This document shows, piece by piece, positions 41,867-48,004 of a stretch of 48,004 nt of DNA. Below the pieces are notes generated by a model, which was given only the letters and a program-made list of their open reading frames with translations, had not been told where the DNA came from and made no database searches. The DNA is from Bacillota bacterium (GTDB lineage Bacteria > Bacillota > Clostridia > Peptostreptococcales > Anaerovoracaceae). The stretch is from assembly GCA_017459895.1 (NCBI GenBank), contig JAFUCA010000023.1:1-48004 (forward strand), read 5' to 3'. The position numbers and the translations under genes were made by a program. How positions within the stretch are numbered: the first letter of the stretch is position 1; each line of letters starts with the position of its first letter.

Positions 41867-42955
41867 TCATTCGTTGATGTCACCCTCTGTGCCCAACAGG
41901 AAACGCAGGATCTCTTCGTGACTGTGAGTCGTTTTTCTATAAGCATCCAGGATTTCCCTCTGTTTCTTTGTTACCTTTAAACTGGTGTCATGGTTATTCT
42001 GTTTTTCCTCCGTGTTTTCTTCTGTTGCTATTGAGAGATGTCTGATGGATTTCAGCACGATCGGTATCGCCTCAGATTTACTGAGTTCAAAAACAAGTTC
42101 CGGTGAGTTTCCTTTGATTCTGCCTGAGTACATCTCCCGATACTCCTCAGGATGACAGCCGAACCATTTATGAAAAAACTTCTCATAATATGCCGTGGTG
42201 GAAAATCCTACTTCTGCAGCAATGCTGCTGATTTTCTGAGAACCGCTGAGCAGTATTTTTTCTGACTCTTCTACTCTCGCAAAGGCCAGAAGTTCCCTGA
42301 AACCAAGGCCGGTTCCCGCAGTAATCAGCTTCGACATATACCATTCGCTGAAATGTTCTTTTTCGGCCAGCTCCCGAAGCGATAATTTCTCATTATGATG
42401 CTCGTAAATGTAGTCGATTGTCCTCCCCAGTCTTTCCCCTATTTCAGGATGATCATACTTCTTGTGCATGACGATCTTCCCTTCGAAATAAAATGATTTG
42501 AAGTTCTGGTCACAGTAATGAAGCACATCGATCATGATATTTGTATTCATCATCTTATAACCGGGGCGTTCGATGATATCATTATGAGCGATTTTCAACA
42601 ACAGGTTTCTTAGTACTATGATCTCTTCGTTGCTCTTCTCTATTCCCATCGTTCGGTATACGTTACATGGCAGTGTCGGAAACTGTCTTTTGAAATATGG
42701 CGCGTTGATCTGTACCAATAAGACAATATTGTCACTTGAGCAGTCGTATATTCCATGCACTTCACTGTCATTGATGATGAAGATATCCCCCTGCTGCATT
42801 TCATAAATGCTTGATCCGCATTTCAGTGTAACAACCCCTCTGAGCACATAAATGAATTCATGGTCGTAATGATAATGAAGCGGGTAGTTCTCAATATTCA
42901 CGATCCGGACGTTCACCGGCATATCATCTAAATATCCAGCCTTTTCCTCTAACAT
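41867..42955 (-). CDS. AraC family regulator with cupin sensor domain, copy A
   Basis: The 362-residue protein has an N-terminal cupin (YPLHYHYDHEFIYVLRG, about residues 24-40) and an AraC HTH (LRELAEKEHFSEWYMSKLI, then IAAEVGFSTTAYYEKFFHKWFG). It has a C-terminal extension of about 75 residues ending DINE. It is closely related to the AraC protein at 46184-47284. It follows permease 2 by 74 nt and precedes permease 1, so it probably controls one or both halves of the island. Confidence 0.9.
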   Translation of the reverse strand: MLEEKAGYLDDMPVNVRIVNIENYPLHYHYDHEFIYVLRGVVTLKCGSSIYEMQQGDIFIINDSEVHGIYDCSSDNIVLLVQINAPYFKRQFPTLPCNVYRTMGIEKSNEEIIVLRNLLLKIAHNDIIERPGYKMMNTNIMIDVLHYCDQNFKSFYFEGKIVMHKKYDHPEIGERLGRTIDYIYEHHNEKLSLRELAEKEHFSEWYMSKLITAGTGLGFRELLAFARVEESEKILLSGSQKISSIAAEVGFSTTAYYEKFFHKWFGCHPEEYREMYSGRIKGNSPELVFELSKSEAIPIVLKSIRHLSIATEENTEEKQNNHDTSLKVTKKQREILDAYRKTTHSHEEILRFLLGTEGDINE

Positions 42956-43029
42956 GTCAAACCTCTGATTCTTTCAGAATCTATTGCTTCAGCATCGTTA
43001 CGACCTTGGTGTTATTCTATGCTTTCTCC

Positions 43030-44733
43030 TTAAAATGCTTCGCCGGCACTTCCGCTCATGGCTTCCTGTCTGTCTTCTTCACTGAGGATGACAGGCTGCG
43101 GAATGTACTTATCAACTTTCCTGCCAACTACGATCAGCACACCTCCGATAATGGCCAGTGCGATACCCATGATCAGCAGCAGATTCAGCATACCGTAGAA
43201 ATCGCTCAGCAGGCCGCTGCCGTACTCTTCCAGGTAGTACTCCGGTCCCCAGCTGCCTTCGATGAGGTTCAGGAAGACGCGTCCGGCGAGGCAAGTCGCC
43301 GCCATGATCTCAAGCAGAATGGCGATACGGAATGTATCTCCGTATGCCAGCTTGGTCTTAGGGTTTCGCGGCCATTTGTCCGGATTCTTCTTCCAGGGGC
43401 CGCCCCAGATCCACTTGCAGACTACGTAGAGAACGACACCTGCCAGGATCAGGAATACGCCGTAGAGGAAGTAGTCCGTTCCGTTCAGGAAGAATGCCGC
43501 GACAGAAACGCAGCAGATGGAGATTGTGCAGTACAGGGTGCCCACTTTACCTCCCGGGATCTTATATGCATCCGGCCTGCGCGTTTCTTCCGGATACAGT
43601 TTGCGACCTTTATAGACCATGACCGCCAGGCAGAAAGCACAAGCGAACTCCGGAATGACCTGAATCAGGATCAGTGTCGTAAATTCCATCTGCATCAGCA
43701 GGATGGTAACCAGAGACATAGACAGAATTCCGATGGACGGAACGCCGCTCCTCTTGGTCAGCCATGTGAAGCACGGCGGTGCCAGATTGTCGTCTGCCAC
43801 AACGAAAAGACTTCGTGACCCACAGGTCATATTTGTGTTGAATATGGCCAGATTACCGATGATGGCTGTCAGGACAACAAGCACGCCGCACCAGCCGCCT
43901 ACATTCTGTGTAAGGACGGCAGCGTAGCCAACACCATCACCACTAAGATCTGTGGTCCACATATCCCAGTGTCCTACAGAAGCCACGCCGGCTATCGTCG
44001 GCAGGACATAAGAAAGACCGATCAGCGGGCATACGATCAGGATGCTCTTCGGAATGACCATTTTGTTGGTGACCTCGCCGGAAAGCTGGTTGATCATGGC
44101 CCATCCGCAATACATCCAGACACCAATGGCCAGCGCCTGTCCGAGGGAACTGCTGAATCCCTCTTCCTCATTAAAGATCGGTTCGATCGGATCGTAATTC
44201 CAGTTTCCAAATCCAACGACCGTTATGAAAGCAAATACAAGCAATATGAAGATCGAGAAGATGATGCTGAGAACGCTTACTTCTCTCAATCCCATCAGAT
44301 TCACAGACGTAAACGCGATGACGATGATCAGCTTGACAATGAATGCTTCCGCGTTGTTCCATTCAAAGAAGTAGCCCAGATAGTTTGTCGCCAGAACGAT
44401 GTACGTTCCGCTGCATGCGTAGTATGAAATCGCGTACCAGATGCCTTCCTGGAATGAATAGAATTCCCCCAGAGTCTGCTTCGCCCAGAAGATGTCGCCG
44501 CCTTCCGCGGGCAGCACGGATCCCACTTCTGTAATGCAAAAGCAGTCAGGGATTGCCCAGACGAAAACCATGCCGATCAGGACGATGATCGCCATACCCG
44601 GTCCGCAGGTGGAGATCATTTCCTCAATGCCGAAGGCTCCGGCAGCGACTGAGCAGTACATCAGTGCTACAATAGCGATCACGCCGTAGTGCTTTTTGTT
44701 GACATTTTCTACGCCTTTTCGAATGTCAGACAT
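43030..44733 (-). CDS. APC family amino acid permease, copy 2
   Basis: The 567-residue protein is nearly the same length and sequence as copy 1 (GHWDMWTTDLSGD, GGWCGVLVVLTA, SGSAGEAF end identical). The main differences are scattered substitutions, e.g. ECACAFCLAVMVYKG-type changes in a late helix. It lies 28 nt after the saccharopine-dehydrogenase-like gene in one operon. Substrates of the two permeases may be related but not identical. Confidence 0.9.
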   Translation of the reverse strand: MSDIRKGVENVNKKHYGVIAIVALMYCSVAAGAFGIEEMISTCGPGMAIIVLIGMVFVWAIPDCFCITEVGSVLPAEGGDIFWAKQTLGEFYSFQEGIWYAISYYACSGTYIVLATNYLGYFFEWNNAEAFIVKLIIVIAFTSVNLMGLREVSVLSIIFSIFILLVFAFITVVGFGNWNYDPIEPIFNEEEGFSSSLGQALAIGVWMYCGWAMINQLSGEVTNKMVIPKSILIVCPLIGLSYVLPTIAGVASVGHWDMWTTDLSGDGVGYAAVLTQNVGGWCGVLVVLTAIIGNLAIFNTNMTCGSRSLFVVADDNLAPPCFTWLTKRSGVPSIGILSMSLVTILLMQMEFTTLILIQVIPEFACAFCLAVMVYKGRKLYPEETRRPDAYKIPGGKVGTLYCTISICCVSVAAFFLNGTDYFLYGVFLILAGVVLYVVCKWIWGGPWKKNPDKWPRNPKTKLAYGDTFRIAILLEIMAATCLAGRVFLNLIEGSWGPEYYLEEYGSGLLSDFYGMLNLLLIMGIALAIIGGVLIVVGRKVDKYIPQPVILSEEDRQEAMSGSAGEAF

Positions 44734-44761
44734 AACCCATCCCTCCTTATATTAAGAGATT

Positions 44762-46066
44762 TTATTCGCAGACCTCGCTTGGATCCTTGATCTTCGTATC
44801 AAGTGTTATATCGAGTTCTGCTGCATATTCAAAGAACTTATCACATTGTTCCTGTGTGATCATGTCAGAAGAGATCAGGCCGCTCATGTCGCCGAAATCA
44901 TCGTTGATGAACAGTTTTGAGAAGAGGTATCCGCTCTGTCCTGTCAGGTACATTTCGGCGGTGATCCCAGCCCTTTCAAAAGACTCGACAAATCCCGGCG
45001 CGCTCACATGCACTTCTACCAGTGTGTCTTTGCCGTCCTTTTTGCCGTAGGATTCGATCACCATGCAGCCGGAATCCAGTGCCAGTCCCTCATCCACAAA
45101 TGACTGGATATCTTCTTTGAAGTGCGGTGCCGGCGGAATATGGCTCAGGATGAAATCGAACGGAACGATCTTTTTTCCGTTGTATTCCTCTTCCTCATGG
45201 CTAAGCAGACCTGCCGGGAAAAGCTGTGATGCGAAATCCATACCTGCGCCCGCATACTTAAAATATGCGTTCCTAAGCCCCTTGAATTCCGTTTCCGCAT
45301 TGAACGCATACTGGAACGGCTCGTCATGGCAGTGCTCTCTGAAAATGACAGGTTCGTCCATGTACTCATACTGCCTTTTCACCGGTCTGCTGAACGGAAC
45401 CGTATCTAATATCTTCCCGTCTTCAAATGCAACCGCCGGATCGGACATGTCACTCATTGCTGTAGCCGGAGACCACCAGAAGGGCTGAAAACGTTTCGCG
45501 TAAGCGCCTTCCCATACGAAATTGTAAATCGTATCGCATGTATCAAGATATCTCATTGAGTATTTGGTTGCTGCGCAGATCAGACCCGGAGCAGACCCTG
45601 TGCCGAAGATCGCCAACTTGCCGATTTCCCTGAATTTCGGAGCATAGATCTTGAACATGGCCATATAGCTCTTCCACCATCTTTCCGTTTCCGGGGAAAA
45701 CCCTTCCGGTACCTTGTACTGCTTGCTCAGTTCACTTTCGTCCCATAGCTCATGGAGCTTGTCCGTTCCGTTGTAGTCCTGATAATTTGTCTTGACCGCC
45801 AGTGCCGCTTCCAGAACGTTCTGATTGAAGGTCAGCGCCAGTGCGTTCAGAATGAGATCGACGCCATCCGCCGCCGCAATGATACTGTTTACGTCAAATG
45901 CATCGACCTGCATGCCTTTTGCCTTGGTCAGCTCCTTCACCAGTTCATTTACCGATTTCAGATCGTAATCCGCCAGAATAATTTCACCGACGCCAGGGTC
46001 CTTATCCAGTCTTTTCGCTGCCGCGCTTCCCTGTGCACCTAATCCCAAAACAAGTACTTTTTTCAT
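44762..46066 (-). CDS. Saccharopine dehydrogenase-like NAD(P)-dependent enzyme
   Basis: The start MKKVLVLGLGAQG (GAGGTG upstream) gives 434 residues with a Rossmann glycine motif GLGAQGSAAA. DYNGTDKLHEL, GSAPGLICAA and the later YFKYAGAG match the saccharopine dehydrogenase/carboxynorspermidine synthase family, which forms or splits secondary amines between an amino acid and an oxo or aldehyde compound. The substrate is not known. It is co-transcribed with permease 2 and preceded by an AraC gene, a terminator and a conserved box. Confidence 0.85.
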   Translation of the reverse strand: MKKVLVLGLGAQGSAAAKRLDKDPGVGEIILADYDLKSVNELVKELTKAKGMQVDAFDVNSIIAAADGVDLILNALALTFNQNVLEAALAVKTNYQDYNGTDKLHELWDESELSKQYKVPEGFSPETERWWKSYMAMFKIYAPKFREIGKLAIFGTGSAPGLICAATKYSMRYLDTCDTIYNFVWEGAYAKRFQPFWWSPATAMSDMSDPAVAFEDGKILDTVPFSRPVKRQYEYMDEPVIFREHCHDEPFQYAFNAETEFKGLRNAYFKYAGAGMDFASQLFPAGLLSHEEEEYNGKKIVPFDFILSHIPPAPHFKEDIQSFVDEGLALDSGCMVIESYGKKDGKDTLVEVHVSAPGFVESFERAGITAEMYLTGQSGYLFSKLFINDDFGDMSGLISSDMITQEQCDKFFEYAAELDITLDTKIKDPSEVCE

Positions 46067-46104
46067 GCTGTCACCTCTTCGATTAGCCATATTGCCTAAT
46101 CAAT

Positions 46105-46153
46105 AATAAAAACGAGTCTTTTTCTTTATCGTAATCAAGAAAAGGCTCGTTTT
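46105..46153 (-). terminator. Terminator/attenuator between AraC copy B and the dehydrogenase gene
   Basis: On the minus strand AAACGAG (46152-46146) with CTTTTCTT pairs, with one mismatch and one bulge, to AAGAAAAAG and CTCGTTT (46115-46109), followed by a U-rich stretch. It ends the AraC transcript; if the box at 46151-46188 contains a promoter, it would instead act as an attenuator in the downstream leader. Confidence 0.6.
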
Positions 46154-46188
46154 CTATAATTAGTTTTACATGAAATCTAATTATTATG
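46151..46188 (-). promoter_or_regulatory. 38-nt conserved box, copy 2, upstream of the dehydrogenase operon
   Basis: 33 of 38 positions match 41792-41829. On the minus strand it holds a perfect ATAATTAG-N13-CTAATTAT dyad. It overlaps the last codons of AraC copy B and lies 85 nt before the dehydrogenase start. It is a candidate operator for the AraC proteins. Confidence 0.5.
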
Positions 46189-47284
46189 ACTTTTGCGCAT
46201 CTTCACTTTCTGCACTTAGCATGAATCGCAGGATCTCATCGTGACTGCGAGTCGTTCTTTCATAAGCATCTAAAATCTCTTTTCGATGCTGCTCCTTTAA
46301 CTCATCTTCCTTGAGGTCATGGTGCGTCAGTTTATTCTCTGTGTTTTCGTCGCCCTCGAAAGAAAGTGTTTGGATCGATTTTGAGATGATCGATGTCGCC
46401 TCGGACTGACTGATTTCAAAGATAAGCTCCGGCGAACTTCCTTTAATTTTATTGGCGTACAGCTTCCTGTATTCTTCAGGGTAACAGCCAAACCATTTTC
46501 TGAAAAACTTCTCGTAGTATGCGGTTGTTGAAAAGCCTACCTCTGCAGCAATGCTGCTGATCTTCTGCGAACCGCTGAGCAGCATCTTTTCGGATTCTTC
46601 TACTCTCGCAAAGGCCAGAAGTTCCCTGAAGCCCAGCCCGGTTCCCGCCGTAATCAGTCTTGACAGATACCCTTCACTGAAATGTTCTTTTTTCGCTAAC
46701 TCTCTCAAAGAAAGCTTCTCACTGTGATGCTCATAGATATAGTCTATGATTCTTCCCAGTCTTTTCCCCATTTCCGGATAGTCATACCGTTTGTGCATCA
46801 CGATTCGCCCTTCGAAATAAAAGGATTTGAAGTTCCTGTCGCAATAGTTGAGAACATCAATCATGATGTTCGTATTCGTCGTTTTGTAACCGGGACGTTT
46901 GGTCAGGTAATTGAGACCTGTTTTCAATAACAGATTTCGCAGCACGATAATCTCTTCATTGACCCTATCTTTTTCCATTGTCCTAAATACGTAATGTTCC
47001 AAGGTCGGGAACTGCCTGATGAAATAATCCGCGTTGATCTGTATCAGTAAAACGACATTGTCATTGGAGCAGTCAGTTATTCCATGTACTTCGCTGTCAT
47101 TCACGATAAAGACATCTCCCTGCTGCATCTGATAAATACTGGATCCGCATTTCAGCACAGCAGAACCTTTGAGCACATAAATGAATTCATGATCATAATG
47201 ATAATGAAGAGGGTAATTCTTAATATTTACGATTCGGATGTTCATTGGCATATCATCCAGATAGCCAATCGTTTCCTTTAACAT
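46184..47284 (-). CDS. AraC family regulator with cupin sensor domain, copy B
   Basis: The 366-residue protein (start MLKETIGYLDD by alignment with copy A) has the same cupin (HYHYDHEFIYVLKG) and HTH (ELAKKEHFSEGYLSRLI, IAAEVGFSTTAYYEKFFRKWFG). An ATG at 47347 in frame would add 21 residues, but the predicted transcription start lies about there, leaving no leader. It differs from copy A in the C-terminal extension, which ends ESEDAQKS. It probably controls the dehydrogenase-permease 2 operon. Confidence 0.85.
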   Translation of the reverse strand: MLKETIGYLDDMPMNIRIVNIKNYPLHYHYDHEFIYVLKGSAVLKCGSSIYQMQQGDVFIVNDSEVHGITDCSNDNVVLLIQINADYFIRQFPTLEHYVFRTMEKDRVNEEIIVLRNLLLKTGLNYLTKRPGYKTTNTNIMIDVLNYCDRNFKSFYFEGRIVMHKRYDYPEMGKRLGRIIDYIYEHHSEKLSLRELAKKEHFSEGYLSRLITAGTGLGFRELLAFARVEESEKMLLSGSQKISSIAAEVGFSTTAYYEKFFRKWFGCYPEEYRKLYANKIKGSSPELIFEISQSEATSIISKSIQTLSFEGDENTENKLTHHDLKEDELKEQHRKEILDAYERTTRSHDEILRFMLSAESEDAQKS

Positions 47285-47356
47285 CGATGCTCTGTCTCCA
47301 TCTTGCGATAATTGCTTTATCCCTTCGGAATTTTTTTCTTTTATCATTTCTAAATA

Positions 47357-47385
47357 CTTTTACTATTTTTGTTTTCTTACGTCAA
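47357..47385 (-). promoter_or_regulatory. Promoter of AraC copy B
   Basis: Minus strand TTGACG (47385-47380), 17-nt spacer, TAAAAG (47362-47357) in an AT-rich stretch. The predicted start near 47350 gives a leader of about 66 nt for the 47284 start codon. Confidence 0.45.
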
Positions 47386-47427
47386 GTTATGAGGGTTTGG
47401 TTGACACCCTGTGCACTCCTTTCCCTA

Positions 47428-48004
47428 TCAGACCATATAGTAATTCGTCAGGAAATAAGTCCTTTCCCAATCCACGATCTTTCTCTTAGATTCCTTCTCC
47501 GGGTGGATGTCAAACTCGTCAAAGATCATCACGTACTTATTCTCTGTATCGTAGAGCGGCCACGCCTTCTCCTTGCCGTCCGGTGAATCCTCCGCGCTGA
47601 GGGATGGATCACCGGTCTTCGCGAACTTGACCCACATCTTACGCATGGTCCTGGCGAAAGTCTCGTCAAAGGCTCTGCCGCTCAGTTCGGTATCCTCCGG
47701 ATGATTGAACACCGTCGAAAGCTCCGACGCATGTCCGCAGCCTACTCCCGGATAGGTTGACTCCGGTGTGAATAGATATGTATATGATTTCCCGCCGCCT
47801 CTGGTCTGTTCCTCTGACAATCTGATCTGCGGTGCAACGAAGAGGATCTGCTCAATTAGGCGACTGTCATCTTCGAAGCTCTCCACCAGCTTTTTCTCAT
47901 CCTCCGGCAGCTGCACGAGTTTTTTTGCCTTGCGGTTCTCACACCATCCCTTCCAATTCTCTTCTCCGAAGGCAAAAGCGAAAACATCCATTTCGTCTTT
48001 GTTG
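47428..48004 (-). CDS. Carboxylesterase type B, C-terminal part (cut by window edge)
   Basis: The 3' part of a gene that runs past the right edge; the visible ~191 codons include SYTYLFTPES with the GCGHASEL catalytic-His-type segment, RTMRKMWVKFAKTGDPS and WPLYD-type ending, all typical of the C-terminus of type B carboxylesterases/para-nitrobenzyl esterases. The nucleophile and the acid lie beyond the window. The stop lies 81 nt upstream of AraC copy B's alternative start. It may belong to the same catabolic island. Confidence 0.8.
   Translation of the reverse strand, partial: NKDEMDVFAFAFGEENWKGWCENRKAKKLVQLPEDEKKLVESFEDDSRLIEQILFVAPQIRLSEEQTRGGGKSYTYLFTPESTYPGVGCGHASELSTVFNHPEDTELSGRAFDETFARTMRKMWVKFAKTGDPSLSAEDSPDGKEKAWPLYDTENKYVMIFDEFDIHPEKESKRKIVDWERTYFLTNYYMV

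Noticed and set aside
1-48004. tRNA, rRNA and CRISPR arrays
   Set aside because: None was seen: no cloverleaf-like CCA-adjacent sequences, no rRNA-like stretches and no regularly spaced repeats.

Overview
The window looks like chromosomal DNA of a GC-rich (mid-to-high 50s % by eye) anaerobic Clostridia-type Firmicute. The signs are strong AGGAGG ribosome-binding sites, lipobox lipoproteins, a glycyl radical enzyme with its activase, a flavorubredoxin, DUF1858/DUF2249 proteins, Rrf2 and RocR-like regulators, and amino-acid-centred metabolism. I cannot name the species. No rRNA, tRNA, CRISPR array or complete insertion sequence was seen. Most genes lie on the minus strand in tight, often overlapping operons.

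Layout: 0.1-8.0 kb is a minus-strand run: a MoxR-type AAA ATPase with an unusual N-terminal domain, a VWA-like metallopeptidase, a small membrane protein, zinc-type and molybdate-type binding lipoproteins without permeases, and an amidohydrolase lipoprotein. 8.1-11.2 kb is a sulfur module: cysK and metY behind a 250-nt leader, with a divergent Rrf2 regulator. The leader encodes a 33-residue cysteine-rich peptide with three consecutive Cys codons. It is followed by a terminator whose 5' arm can pair perfectly with the peptide-coding region, which is the layout of a cysteine-responsive attenuator. 11.2-16.9 kb holds a histidine-ammonia-lyase homolog lacking the MIO tripeptide, a BCCT transporter and a YbaK/ProX-type deacylase behind a sigma-54 promoter, with a divergent RocR-like activator.

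16.9-25.2 kb contains xylose isomerase, then two different glutamate-cysteine-ligase-type enzymes, a class II glutamine amidotransferase and an M20 peptidase, followed by an XdhC-type molybdoenzyme maturation factor and a cysteine desulfurase. 25.2-30.3 kb has an NhaP-type antiporter and, divergently, a two-gene operon of a membrane-anchored helical protein and an Hsp70/actin-like ATPase with C-terminal membrane segments. 30.3-34.9 kb includes a polyferredoxin-type membrane protein, a truncated DUF1016 protein in AT-richer DNA, and a nitrosative/oxidative defence operon (DUF2249, DUF1858, flavorubredoxin) divergent from a Crp/Fnr regulator.

34.9-35.4 kb has no gene. It carries a probable group II intron 3' remnant and a dense set of inverted repeats. 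35.4-48 kb is a catabolic island: a glycyl radical enzyme with Gln where characterised dehydratases and lyases have the catalytic Glu, its activase, two near-duplicate amino acid permeases, a saccharopine-dehydrogenase-like protein, three AraC regulators and the end of a carboxylesterase. Part of it appears to be an internal duplication.

Across the first 35 kb the 10-mer GCAAAGGCTG occurs 13 times on both strands, in several reading frames and in three intergenic sites, once as a 20-bp perfect palindrome. It is absent from the right-hand island. This is far more than chance predicts and deserves a genome-wide check.
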